Position numbers and translations under genes: made by a program
NCBI GenBank assembly: GCA_018394315.1
Contig: CP074575.1
Location: 1,644,615-1,708,614, forward strand
Length of the DNA: 64,000 bases
Origin: Mycoplasmatota bacterium
GTDB taxonomy: Bacteria > Bacillota_I > Bacilli_A > MAG-NZ
Direction of reading: 5' to 3'
Shown: piece after piece, positions 17,542 to 26,162 of the stretch
Layout: every line of letters begins with the position of its first letter
Position numbering within the stretch: the stretch's first letter is position 1
The notes under the pieces: model-generated
What the model was told of the DNA's origin: nothing
Databases searched by the model: none
Seen by the model: only the letters and a program-made list of their open reading frames with translations

Positions 17542-19322
17542 AATTTTCTTAAAACTTCCAGTACCGAATTATCATCAAGTTTATGTTCTATTAAAAGAGA
17601 TGCAACATCACCATGTTCAGGAATACTTTTAATATTCATTAGTTTAACATTAATTTGTTTTGATTTAGTAGACATATAAGAAATAACAGTCTGACCTAAA
17701 GAACCACTTTCTACTACATTTTCATAAATTAATGTTGGCAAACCATTGTCTAAGATTTCATCAACCATATCATGATCAATAGGTTTTATAAAACGGGCAT
17801 TATAAATATTTGCAGAAATATTATTCTTTTCAACTATTTTTATTAGTCTATTTACATCAGGACCATAACTAATAATATTAACATTATTACCCGTTAGTTC
17901 TTTTTTCCAACTTGGTCTATCGATTTTATCTACAGCTTTCTTATCAATAACTTTACTCTTTGGATATCTAATAACCATTGGACCGGTATTTATATTGAAA
18001 GCATAATCCATAAGCATATATGCCTCAACCGAATCCTTAGGCATTGCTATTTTTATATTAACCATAGCATTAAACATTGATATATCGAATATTCCCTGAT
18101 GCGTATCACCATCAAATGGTACTATACCAGCACGGTCTATACCAATAACCACATGAAGATTTTGTCGAACTATATCATGTAAAATATTATCGTAAGCTCT
18201 TTGAGCAAATGTCGAATAAAACGGCAAAAAGACTTTTTTATTATTTATTGCTAATCCTGCTGCCATTGTAGCAGCGTGTCCTTCCGCTATACCTACATCT
18301 ATTAAATTTCTGTCTTCAAACAATTCTAAACTCGACCCAGAGATCATAGCTGGTGTAATCACTGTGACATCTTCAATTTTACTTACTGCTGTAGATATTA
18401 ATTTACTCCAAGTCAGCACACCATCATTAGGAAACTCACCTGTTTTCACAGAATAATTACCTACACCATGCCACCTTACTTTATTATTTTGAGCTGGTTC
18501 GTAGCCTTTTCCTTTATCAGTCTTAACATGAATTATTACTGACTTATCGGTATTTTTCGCTAATTCTAAATGTCTAATTAACTCCTTAATATTATGTCCA
18601 TCTACAGGACCATAATAGTTATAACCTAGTGATTCAAAAATATTAGGCCCATCAACGAAATATTTAACAGTATTAGCAAAATTACTTAATAATTTTTTTA
18701 CAAAGTGAGGTACTTTACTTTTTGTAAATAAATACTGTTTATTTATACGAATTTCTCTAAATAACTTACTAAGTGCACCGACATTCTTCGAAATACTCAT
18801 TTCATTATCGTTTATAATTATTATCATCTTTTGATTATTCTGTCCAAAATGATTAATTGCCTCAAATGCCAATCCTCCTGTCATCGAACCATCACCAATA
18901 ACAGCAATAACATCTTGCTTTATATTATTTTGCCTATTAGCTTCAACAAAACCAACTGCAGCCGAAATACTAGTAGATGAATGACCAGTCTCAAAGACAT
19001 CATGTGGACTTTCACTTCGTTTAGGAAAACCGCTTAGTCCTTTAAATTGCCTTAAAGTAGGAAACTCTTTCGCCCTACCTGTAAGAATTTTATGAGTATA
19101 ACATTGATGTCCCACATCAAATATAATTTGATCTTTAGGCGAGTCAAAAACTTTATGCAAAGCAACTGTTAACTCAATAATACCCAAATTTGAGGCTAAA
19201 TGACCTCCTGTTTTAGATATTGATTCTATTAAGAATCCTCTAATTTTATTCGATAATTCAGTTAGTTCATTACTTGATTTATCTTTTAAGAATTCTGGAC
19301 CGTTTATGTTGAATAAATCCAT
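17538..19322 (-). CDS. dxs: 1-deoxy-D-xylulose-5-phosphate synthase
   Basis: Dxs joins pyruvate and glyceraldehyde-3-phosphate to make DXP, the first step of the MEP isoprenoid pathway and the precursor of thiamine and pyridoxal. The thiamine diphosphate motif GDGSMTGGLAFEAIN is near residue 143. The transketolase central domain has the catalytic glutamate in DVGIAEGHAATMAAGLA near 340. FDVGHQCYTHKILTGR near 65 and the C-terminal transketolase domain are intact. At 594 residues it is slightly shorter than usual but complete. In most bacilli ispA precedes dxs; here xseB does directly. Confidence 0.96.
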   Translation of the reverse strand: MDLFNINGPEFLKDKSSNELTELSNKIRGFLIESISKTGGHLASNLGIIELTVALHKVFDSPKDQIIFDVGHQCYTHKILTGRAKEFPTLRQFKGLSGFPKRSESPHDVFETGHSSTSISAAVGFVEANRQNNIKQDVIAVIGDGSMTGGLAFEAINHFGQNNQKMIIIINDNEMSISKNVGALSKLFREIRINKQYLFTKSKVPHFVKKLLSNFANTVKYFVDGPNIFESLGYNYYGPVDGHNIKELIRHLELAKNTDKSVIIHVKTDKGKGYEPAQNNKVRWHGVGNYSVKTGEFPNDGVLTWSKLISTAVSKIEDVTVITPAMISGSSLELFEDRNLIDVGIAEGHAATMAAGLAINNKKVFLPFYSTFAQRAYDNILHDIVRQNLHVVIGIDRAGIVPFDGDTHQGIFDISMFNAMVNIKIAMPKDSVEAYMLMDYAFNINTGPMVIRYPKSKVIDKKAVDKIDRPSWKKELTGNNVNIISYGPDVNRLIKIVEKNNISANIYNARFIKPIDHDMVDEILDNGLPTLIYENVVESGSLGQTVISYMSTKSKQINVKLMNIKSIPEHGDVASLLIEHKLDDNSVLEVLRKL

Positions 19323-19333
19323 GTTATCATATC

Positions 19334-19516
19334 CTATTCCTCAATTTTATTAACTAAAACCTTTTGCGCTTCTTTCAATTTTTCGTGACAAATTTTACTA
19401 AGTTCTATTCCTCTTTTATACTTTTCAAGTGACTCCTCTAATGGTAAACTTTCACTTTCTAATTCTTTTACTAATATCTCTAATTCTTCAATCAAATTTT
19501 CAAAATTTTTACTCAT
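19334..19516 (-). CDS. xseB: Exodeoxyribonuclease VII small subunit
   Basis: XseB binds XseA to form exonuclease VII, which degrades single-stranded DNA. The 60-residue protein begins MSKNFENLIEELEILVKELES and ends with the family pattern LEESLEKYKRGIELSKICHEKLKEAQKV. An upstream in-frame ATG at 19525 exists, but the ribosome binding site (AGGAAGG) is 9 bases before the ATG at 19516. The gene overlaps the end of xseA. Confidence 0.93.
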   Translation of the reverse strand: MSKNFENLIEELEILVKELESESLPLEESLEKYKRGIELSKICHEKLKEAQKVLVNKIEE

Positions 19517-20795
19517 AACTCTCATCCTTCCTCGTAGATTTCACTGAAAGATCAATAAATCCATCAATAACTCTTAATTCAATATTATCATTAACAGAAA
19601 CATCTTGAATAGATGTAACTATTTTGTTATTTATTGAAGCAATACTATAACCTTTCTTCATAATATTTAAAGGATTTAGAATGTCTAATTTCTCAATTAG
19701 TCCAATAAATTTATTGGTTTTATTCTCGAGTCTATGTTTTATAGTAGTGCTCATTAGGTTATTCATTAATTCTAATCTTTCTTTGTAATCATCTATAACT
19801 TTTTCTGGACTATATGTGCCTATTCTGTTAATAAGGTTGTCCAGTTTGATTTCGTATTTACTAAGTAGCCTAATCGGATTATTAAACACATATGAGTTAG
19901 ATAAATAATTAAGTCTATTTAGTCTACTACTGATTTTATTCTTAACAGTTTTATCTAAATGTCTCCTAATACTACTAATATCTTGCATAAGAGCAAATTT
20001 ATCAGGAACAGCTAACTCAGCAGCAGCTGTAGGAGTAGGAGCTCTTAAATCAGCTATAAAATCCGAAATAGTGAAATCCGTCTCATGCCCTACTGCAGAA
20101 ATTATAGGAATCTTAGACTTATAAATAGCTTCAGCCACAATTTCTTCATTAAAAGCCCATAAATCTTCAATGCTTCCTCCACCTCTTCCAACAATCAATA
20201 GATCGCATTCATTTAGTTCATTAGCTTTATCGATTGATTTCACTATAGAAAATTTAGCATTTTCTCCTTGAACTAAAGTTGGAAAGAAGTCCATTCTAAC
20301 TAATGGATATCTTCTATTAATGGTATTATAAATATCTCTTACCGCAGCACCAGTTGGTGAAGTAATCACACCAACTACTTTAGGAAATTTAGGTATTTTT
20401 TTCTTTATATTGTCATCAAGCTTTCCAGCTTTTAATAATTTATCTTTTAATTTTTGAAATTCTAAATTAATATTACCTTTACCGAATTCTTCCATTTTAC
20501 TAACATATATTTGATATTTACCTGTTGCTTCATAAATAGAGACATAACCTCGTACAATTACTTCCATTCCTTCAGCAGGTTTGAACTTAATTTTCGTAGC
20601 ACTTGAGGAAAACATGATTGCACTTATCTGAGAGAATTCATCTTTTAGTGTAAAATAAAAATGTCCTCTAGAATGGTGAGTAAAGTTTGAAATTTCTCCT
20701 TTTAATGAAATGTTTTTTAAAAAAGTATCTGCATCAAATTTCTGTTTCAGATACTTTGTTAGTTCTTTAATTGTGAAGTAATCCTGTTTAATCAC
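19509..20795 (-). CDS. xseA: Exodeoxyribonuclease VII large subunit
   Basis: XseA is the catalytic subunit of exonuclease VII. The protein of about 428 residues has an N-terminal OB-fold (LTKYLKQKFDADTFLKNISLKGEISNF) and a central catalytic region with VVGVITSPTGAAVRDI, GRGGGSIEDLWAFNEE and SAVGHETDFTISDFIADLRAPTPTAAAE. A helical C-terminal part follows. The start is best placed at GTG 20795, six bases after GAGGTG, immediately behind the nusB stop. Confidence 0.95.
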   Translation of the reverse strand: MIKQDYFTIKELTKYLKQKFDADTFLKNISLKGEISNFTHHSRGHFYFTLKDEFSQISAIMFSSSATKIKFKPAEGMEVIVRGYVSIYEATGKYQIYVSKMEEFGKGNINLEFQKLKDKLLKAGKLDDNIKKKIPKFPKVVGVITSPTGAAVRDIYNTINRRYPLVRMDFFPTLVQGENAKFSIVKSIDKANELNECDLLIVGRGGGSIEDLWAFNEEIVAEAIYKSKIPIISAVGHETDFTISDFIADLRAPTPTAAAELAVPDKFALMQDISSIRRHLDKTVKNKISSRLNRLNYLSNSYVFNNPIRLLSKYEIKLDNLINRIGTYSPEKVIDDYKERLELMNNLMSTTIKHRLENKTNKFIGLIEKLDILNPLNIMKKGYSIASINNKIVTSIQDVSVNDNIELRVIDGFIDLSVKSTRKDESYE

Positions 20796-20800
20796 AACAA

Positions 20801-21205
20801 TCACCTCATTTTTAATTGTTTATGAATTTTATCAAGTAGTTTGTTGTTAAATGCTTTGGAATTTAGATCATCAGTTTCTGAATATTTCTTACTCAGTTCT
20901 ACAGCTTCATTTATAATTATACTCTTATCTAAATCAACATATAACATCTCGTATACAGCGAGTCTTATAATAGCACGGTCAACAAAATTTAGTCTCTTTA
21001 TACTCCAGTTAGTTAAGTTATTAGTTATAATTTCATCTATTTCATTAAGATGATTCATAACGCCCTCAACCATTTCAATAATGTAATCACTAATGTCTAC
21101 TGCTAGATAAGCTTCCTTTAAATTACAATGTGTTAAATCTATCATGTACAAAACACTTACAATTGCTTCGCGTTCTTGTCTTCTCTTGGTTATATTATTC
21201 ATCAT
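20801..21205 (-). CDS. nusB: Transcription antitermination factor NusB
   Basis: NusB pairs with NusE (S10) on boxA RNA to keep RNA polymerase elongating through rRNA operons. The 134-residue all-helical protein has the family features REAIVSVLYMIDLT near the N-terminus and the C-terminal FVDRAIIRLAVYEMLY and IIINEAVELSKKYSETDDLNSKAFNNKLLDKI. Two adjacent ATGs (21205, 21202) could start it. GGAGC upstream is compatible with either. It begins the nusB-xseA-xseB-dxs-tlyA-recN operon. folD, usually next to nusB, is absent. Confidence 0.94.
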   Translation of the reverse strand: MMNNITKRRQEREAIVSVLYMIDLTHCNLKEAYLAVDISDYIIEMVEGVMNHLNEIDEIITNNLTNWSIKRLNFVDRAIIRLAVYEMLYVDLDKSIIINEAVELSKKYSETDDLNSKAFNNKLLDKIHKQLKMR

Positions 21206-21290
21206 GTGCTCCTAAATCTATCTTTATATTATTTCATTATTTAATTTATAATCTTCATATCTATTATACTTCATTTTGCCAAAATAAAAA

Positions 21291-21310
21291 GCAAAATCTT
21301 CTGATTTTGC
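21291..21310 (-). terminator. Terminator after spoIIIAH
   Basis: A perfect 8-bp stem (GCAAAATC-TTCT-GATTTTGC) is followed on the minus strand by TTTTTATTTT. It separates spoIIIAH from nusB. Confidence 0.85.
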
Positions 21311-21311
21311 C

Positions 21312-21812
21312 TTAATTATTCACTACTTCTGTTTCAGCAGTATCATATTTAATAGTAACTTCCGCGTCTGCTCCAAATTCTATCATAGTCATTTTAATGA
21401 TTTCATTAGCTTCCGAAGCAGAAAACTCATCTGTCAATATTTTAACTGTAATTTGATTTCCATTCGAATGCACAAAAGCATCATAATAACCATAGTCTAC
21501 TATTTCCATTTCAAGCAATTGCTCTTTCTCACTTGTTCTAACCATTTCTTGCATTGCATTAATAGCTAGAGTTTTTTCTTCTAACGATGAATCGCTATCA
21601 CCTATTATATCTTGGAAGACTAAAATCATTTGATTTCTTTCCTCTTCAACACTTAATCTCATTGATACATATTCCTGGTTATTCTCTAAGTTAGCAGTAG
21701 TAACCACTTGGTCAGTAACACTCTCATCAGAAGGTGTTGTTCTAATATAATAGATCGTTAACATCATAATCACCGTTAGTAAAATTAACGAAACTTGATT
21801 CCTCTTAATCAT
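21312..21812 (-). CDS. spoIIIAH: Stage III sporulation protein AH, isolated from the rest of spoIIIA
   Basis: SpoIIIAH is a mother-cell protein that meets forespore SpoIIQ across the two membranes, forming the engulfment channel. The 166-residue protein has one N-terminal membrane helix (VSLILLTVIMMLTIYYI) and a C-terminal YscJ/FliF-like ring-building domain. Family sequence RLSVEEERNQMILVFQDIIGDSDSSLEEKTLAI leads into it, and ITVKILTDEFSASEANEIIKM ends it. It keeps its usual place just upstream of the nusB cluster, but the genes before it are tcdA and aspS rather than spoIIIAA-AG. It has its own sigma-E-type promoter and terminator. Confidence 0.88.
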   Translation of the reverse strand: MIKRNQVSLILLTVIMMLTIYYIRTTPSDESVTDQVVTTANLENNQEYVSMRLSVEEERNQMILVFQDIIGDSDSSLEEKTLAINAMQEMVRTSEKEQLLEMEIVDYGYYDAFVHSNGNQITVKILTDEFSASEANEIIKMTMIEFGADAEVTIKYDTAETEVVNN

Positions 21813-21842
21813 TCAATCATCCCTTACATACATTTCTACTTA

Positions 21843-21871
21843 AATATATGATTGGACAATTTCAAATATGA
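21843..21871 (-). promoter_or_regulatory. Sigma-E-type promoter of spoIIIAH
   Basis: On the minus strand TCATATT (-35, 21871-21865) and CATATATT (-10, 21850-21843) are separated by 14 bp. The sigma-E consensus is KMATATT-N14/15-CATACAHT. The -35 matches fully and the -10 at seven of eight positions. Transcription would start about 25 bases before the ATG at 21812. Confidence 0.75.
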
Positions 21872-21878
21872 TACTCAA

Positions 21879-22586
21879 TTATTCAGTTATACACTTAATT
21901 GCATAAGATGCTGCTATCAAACCAACAACACTTGGAACAAAGGCGTTTGACCCAGGTGGAGGTAACATTGACCTATCTTCAAAATTTTCAAAAGCTTTGG
22001 AAATTTTCCTAGGTACTTCTTTTGAATATACAACAGGCACTTTCCCTTTAACCCTTTCTTTTCGCAGCTTCTGTCTTATTATTCTAGCAATTGGATCATA
22101 CTCAGTTTTAGATATATCGGCTATTTGAAACATAGTTGGATCAACTTTGTTTCCAGCTCCCATACTCGAGATAAATCTAACATTCTCCATCAAACATTTT
22201 TTAATTAATTTTATCTTGTTTGTTATAGTATCAATTGCATCAATAACAAAATCACACTCAGGAATTAAACTAAATGCATCATTTAGTTCAAATACATTAA
22301 TTGTATGAACTTTACAGCTTGGGTTAATATCTAAAATTCTATCCTTCATTACATCTACTTTTTCTTTACCTACTGTAGAATGTAGTGCATGAATTTGTCG
22401 ATTTATATTAGTAATATCAATTTTATCCTTATCTACTAATATTAATTTTCCAACTCCAGTTCTAGCTAGGGCTTCAGCGGCATAACTACCTACACCACCT
22501 ATGCCAACTACCATAACTGTAGATTCTTTAATCGATTCTATTTTATCACCATAAATCAACTTGGTACGGGTATAAATACTATCCAT
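21879..22586 (-). CDS. tcdA: tRNA threonylcarbamoyladenosine dehydratase
   Basis: TcdA (YrvM/CsdL) uses ATP to turn t6A37 of ANN-decoding tRNAs into the cyclic form ct6A. The 235-residue protein has an E1-like Rossmann fold with GIGGVGSYAAEALARTGVG near residue 28, DKDKIDITNINRQ and DAIDTITNK near 115. The C-terminal part with GNAFVPSVVGLIAASYAI is typical of TcdA rather than of MoeB or ThiF. It overlaps aspS by eight bases, the same order (hisS-aspS-yrvM) as in B. subtilis, which supports the call. Confidence 0.9.
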   Translation of the reverse strand: MDSIYTRTKLIYGDKIESIKESTVMVVGIGGVGSYAAEALARTGVGKLILVDKDKIDITNINRQIHALHSTVGKEKVDVMKDRILDINPSCKVHTINVFELNDAFSLIPECDFVIDAIDTITNKIKLIKKCLMENVRFISSMGAGNKVDPTMFQIADISKTEYDPIARIIRQKLRKERVKGKVPVVYSKEVPRKISKAFENFEDRSMLPPPGSNAFVPSVVGLIAASYAIKCITE

Positions 22587-24324
22587 CCAATTTTACACCT
22601 AATTCTTTAAGTTGATCAGTTGAAACTTTACTAGGAGCTTCAGTCATTGTACACTGTGCACTTGTAGTTTTAGGAAAAGCGATTACGTCACGAATATTAG
22701 TTGTATTAGTAAGTAGCATAATCATTCTATCAAGTCCTAATGCTATTCCACCGTGTGGAGGAGTCCCATATTTAAGTGATTCAATAAAGAATCCAAATTG
22801 ATTTTCAGCATCTTCAGGCGTAAACCCTAATACTTCAAACATTTTAGCTTGCAATTCTTGGTTATAGATTCGTAGACTACCACCACCTAGTTCATATCCA
22901 TTACATACTACGTCATATGCGTCTGCAATACATTCTCTTGGATTATTATACATGTTATCAACTTGATCATTTTTTGGTGCAGTAAAAGGGTGATGTGCCG
23001 CATAAAAACGCCCTTCTTCTTCATCATATTCATATAACGGCCAATCTACAACCCAACAAAAGTCGAATTGTTTCTTATTTATCAAATCTAATTGATTAGC
23101 AATATGAACTCTCAATGCACCTAATGAATTATGTACTATGTTTTCTTTGTCAGCAACGAATAAAATCAAGTCATTGTTTTCTAATGAAACTTTATTGATT
23201 ACATTCGCTTTTTCATCATCACTTAAGAATTTAGCTATGGGACCAGTTAATTCATCTTGATATTTAAGCCATGCTAATCCTTTAGCCTTATATATTTTTG
23301 CGAAATCTTCTAATTTAGTAATGTCTTTACGAGAATACTTATCAGCTGAATCTTTAACGACTATAGCTTTTACTAGTCCATTATTTGTAACTGTGTTTTT
23401 AAATACACTAAATTCAGAATTAACGAATACTTCACTTAAATCTTCTAGTAACATTCCAAATCTTCTATCAGGTTTGTCACTTCCATATTTATTAACAGCT
23501 TCATGATAAGTTAAAACATCAAAAGGTGCATTTATTTCTACGTTTATAGAGTCTTTCCAAACCTTAACTAACAATCCCTCTGTCATAGCCATAATCTCTT
23601 CTTGAGTTAAGAATGATGTTTCTATATCGATTTGTGTAAATTCGGGTTGTCTATCAGCTCTTAAGTCTTCGTCTCTAAAACATTTAGCAATTTGATAGTA
23701 TCTTTCAAACCCAGAAATCATAAATAATTGTTTAAATATTTGTGGACTTTGTGGTAAAGCATAGAAACTACCCTTATTCACTCTTGAAGGTACTAAATAA
23801 TCCCTTGCACCCTCTGGAGTTGATTTAGTCAATATTGGTGTTTCTAACTCTAAAAATTCATGACTATTTAAATATTCTCTAGTTGATTGCATAGCTACAT
23901 GTCTAGTCATTAAAAAGTTTTGCATAACAGGTCTTCTTAAATCCAAATATCTAAATTTTAGTCTAGTATCTTCTAACGCATCCGTCTCGTCAGCAACAAT
24001 AATAGGAGGTTGCTTAGCTTCATTAATAATCTCTATTTCAGATGCAAGAATCTCTATTTCTCCGGTTGGAATAGTAAGATTCTTATTTTCTCTTTCAACT
24101 ACTATCCCCTTAACATATACTACAAATTCATTTTTTAAAGCTTTTGCTTTCTCATAGTTAGGATTTTCCGGACTAACTACGATTTGAGTAATACCATATC
24201 TATCTCTTAAGTCAATAAATATAAGTCCACCTAAGTTTCTAGTTTTAGAAACCCAACCTTTAAGTTCTACAATTGCATTTACATAATCTATTTTTAATTC
24301 GTTATTATTATGTGTTCTATTCAT
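22579..24324 (-). CDS. aspS: Aspartyl-tRNA synthetase
   Basis: AspRS charges tRNA-Asp. The 581-residue bacterial-type class II enzyme has an N-terminal OB-fold for the anticodon (LKGWVSKTRNLGGLIFIDLRDRYG), motif 2 FRDEDLRADRQPEFTQIDIE near residue 215, a GAD insertion domain (around residues 290-420) and motif 3 GIALGLDRMIMLL near 530. Absence of gatCAB in the window leaves open whether it is discriminating. It overlaps the end of hisS and the start of tcdA. Confidence 0.97.
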   Translation of the reverse strand: MNRTHNNNELKIDYVNAIVELKGWVSKTRNLGGLIFIDLRDRYGITQIVVSPENPNYEKAKALKNEFVVYVKGIVVERENKNLTIPTGEIEILASEIEIINEAKQPPIIVADETDALEDTRLKFRYLDLRRPVMQNFLMTRHVAMQSTREYLNSHEFLELETPILTKSTPEGARDYLVPSRVNKGSFYALPQSPQIFKQLFMISGFERYYQIAKCFRDEDLRADRQPEFTQIDIETSFLTQEEIMAMTEGLLVKVWKDSINVEINAPFDVLTYHEAVNKYGSDKPDRRFGMLLEDLSEVFVNSEFSVFKNTVTNNGLVKAIVVKDSADKYSRKDITKLEDFAKIYKAKGLAWLKYQDELTGPIAKFLSDDEKANVINKVSLENNDLILFVADKENIVHNSLGALRVHIANQLDLINKKQFDFCWVVDWPLYEYDEEEGRFYAAHHPFTAPKNDQVDNMYNNPRECIADAYDVVCNGYELGGGSLRIYNQELQAKMFEVLGFTPEDAENQFGFFIESLKYGTPPHGGIALGLDRMIMLLTNTTNIRDVIAFPKTTSAQCTMTEAPSKVSTDQLKELGVKLDG

Positions 24325-25573
24325 TTATCTCACCTAAATTCAGACTATCCAAGTAGTCAATTATATTTTCTAGTTTTACATTAATTTGTTCACCTTGGTG
24401 TTTAACTATAATTTCTTCATTATTAAATTCTTCTTCACCTAAAATCAGAATAATTTCAGCATTCATTTTGTCTGCTTGCTTTAATTGTGCTTTTAATGAT
24501 TTTTCTTCATGACTCATTTCAGTAATAAACCCACTTAATCTTAAAGCATCAACCAATCTAGCACCTTCTACTCTTGTTTCAGGGAAAGTCGCTACATAAC
24601 AGTTAATATATTCTGGTTTTGATAATTTAATTCCAGCTGCTTCTAATGCCAATAATGTTCTATCTACACCAAACGCAAATCCAATACCAGGAATGTCTGG
24701 TCCACCAAATTCTTTAACTAAACCATTATAACGTCCACCACCACATAATGTATTTTGAGAACCGAATCCTTCGATTGTAGCTTGTAATTCAAACACTGTG
24801 TGGTTGTAGTAATCTAAACCTCTCACCAATGTTTCATCCACTTCATAAGGGATTCCTAATGCATCTAGATATTCAAGCATTCCATCAAAGAACTTTTGAG
24901 CTTTTTCTGTACGATATTCACTCATATTTGGAGGACTATCAAATGAATCAATTTTACAATCCAATACTCTTAATGGGTTTGTATCAATTCTTTCTTTACA
25001 ATCATTACATAAATATTCTTTTTGAGGTGTTAAATAATCTACTAATGCATTTCTATAGTTATCTCTTGAGTCTTGATCACCTAAAGTATTTACTTTAACA
25101 ACTAATTGATCAAAACCTAAGATTGAATAAATATGATATGCCATTGAAATGACCTCAGCATCCAATAATGGAGATTCTGCACCAAAAGCTTCTACTCCAA
25201 ATTGTGTGAATTGTCTATACCTACCTGCTTGTGGTCTTTCATATCTAAACATTGGACCATAATAGTATACTTTTTGAGGTAAAGAATCTACATACAGTTT
25301 ATTTTCAACAAAAGCTCTTACAGTTGAAGCAGTACCTTCTGGTCTTAAAGTCATCGATCTTTTTCCACGATCAGTAAATGTATATGTTTCCTTTTTTACA
25401 ATATCTGATTCTTCTCCAGAACTTCTATGGAATATTTCGGTTCTTTCAAATATTGGAGTTCTTATCTCTTTGAAATTATAGTAAGAGCATACACTTCTAA
25501 ATACGTCTTCAAGATATTGCCATTTCTTGCTTTCTCTTGGTAAAACATCATAAGTACCTTTAGGTTTTTGCAT
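24317..25573 (-). CDS. hisS: Histidyl-tRNA synthetase
   Basis: HisRS charges tRNA-His. The 418-residue class II enzyme begins MQKPKGTYDVLP and has motif 2 MFRYERPQAGRYRQFTQFG near residue 115, the HisA motif LVRGLDYYNHTVFE near 255, and GGGRYNGLV and GIGFAFGVDR (motif 3). The C-terminal anticodon-binding domain is present. Several in-frame ATGs lie upstream to 25606. AGGAAAGGA stands nine bases before the ATG at 25573, which also matches family starts. It overlaps the end of the GNAT gene by 14 bases. Confidence 0.96.
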   Translation of the reverse strand: MQKPKGTYDVLPRESKKWQYLEDVFRSVCSYYNFKEIRTPIFERTEIFHRSSGEESDIVKKETYTFTDRGKRSMTLRPEGTASTVRAFVENKLYVDSLPQKVYYYGPMFRYERPQAGRYRQFTQFGVEAFGAESPLLDAEVISMAYHIYSILGFDQLVVKVNTLGDQDSRDNYRNALVDYLTPQKEYLCNDCKERIDTNPLRVLDCKIDSFDSPPNMSEYRTEKAQKFFDGMLEYLDALGIPYEVDETLVRGLDYYNHTVFELQATIEGFGSQNTLCGGGRYNGLVKEFGGPDIPGIGFAFGVDRTLLALEAAGIKLSKPEYINCYVATFPETRVEGARLVDALRLSGFITEMSHEEKSLKAQLKQADKMNAEIILILGEEEFNNEEIIVKHQGEQINVKLENIIDYLDSLNLGEINE

Positions 25574-26111
25574 TATCATCATTCCTTTCCTTTTTTTCGT
25601 ATTCACTTTTTAACATTGAATATCCAAAACTATCTAAATATTTTCCATCAAATCTTTTAATATCTTCTCTTCTAATCCCTTCAAAGATGAATCCCATCTT
25701 TTCAATAACTCTCTTAGACTGAGTATTAAATGGAAAATGAAAAATCTCAATTTTATGTAGCTTTTCTTCTTCAAAAGCATATTTAATTACTGCCTTACAA
25801 GCTTCTGGTGTTATACCTTGTCCCCAGTATTCTTCCCTCAAAACGTAGCCTAATTCTTTTTTGTTTCTACTACTCCTTTTATGTAGTCCAATTGTCCCTA
25901 TCAGCCTACTGTCTTTTTTATGATATAGTCCCCATACTTCATTAGAGGTAATCATACTTTTTAGTATTTTTTCTGACTCTTCCATAGAATCGTGGGGTTT
26001 CCAACCTGCCATTGGACCTATTTTAGGATTCTTACAATAATCAAAGAAGTCACTTAAGTTATCTAGTGATAATCCTTTTAATATTAATCTTTCAGTTTTT
26101 AGTTCCTTCAT
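25560..26111 (-). CDS. RimJ/RimL-type GNAT N-acetyltransferase at the head of the hisS-aspS operon
   Basis: This 183-residue GNAT acetyltransferase begins MKELKTERLILKGLSLDNL, the usual start of the Acetyltransf_3 (RimJ/RimL/YdaF) subfamily. The acetyl-CoA loop region is ELGYVLREEYWGQGITPEACKAVIKYAFEE (around residues 85-115), and IEIFHFPFNTQSKRVIEKMGF follows. The substrate cannot be told from sequence: a protein N-terminus, an antibiotic or a small molecule are all possible. It lies between the T-box leader and hisS and overlaps hisS, so it is expressed with the synthetases. Confidence 0.82.
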   Translation of the reverse strand: MKELKTERLILKGLSLDNLSDFFDYCKNPKIGPMAGWKPHDSMEESEKILKSMITSNEVWGLYHKKDSRLIGTIGLHKRSSRNKKELGYVLREEYWGQGITPEACKAVIKYAFEEEKLHKIEIFHFPFNTQSKRVIEKMGFIFEGIRREDIKRFDGKYLDSFGYSMLKSEYEKKERNDDNAKT

Positions 26112-26127
26112 TTAAAACCTCCTTACT

Positions 26128-26162
26128 AAAAAAAGTCCTTAAGAACATTGTTCTCTAAGGAC
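26128..26162 (-). terminator. T-box-controlled attenuator hairpin
   Basis: A stem of about 12 bp (GTCCTTAGAGAAC with GTTCTTAAGGAC, one bulge) is followed by seven T on the minus strand, just before the ribosome binding site TAAGGAGG of the GNAT gene. Its 5' arm overlaps the antiterminator partner, so it forms only when the T-box does not hold uncharged tRNA. Confidence 0.88.

Noticed and set aside
18210-18216. 0A box TGTCGAA inside dxs
   Set aside because: It lies deep in coding sequence with no promoter or gene start nearby. A similar chance copy is at 57448-57454.
21879-22586. The E1-like enzyme as the activating partner of the ThiS/MoaD-like protein
   Set aside because: Its sequence and its place after aspS fit TcdA, and the carrier gene is 41 kb away.
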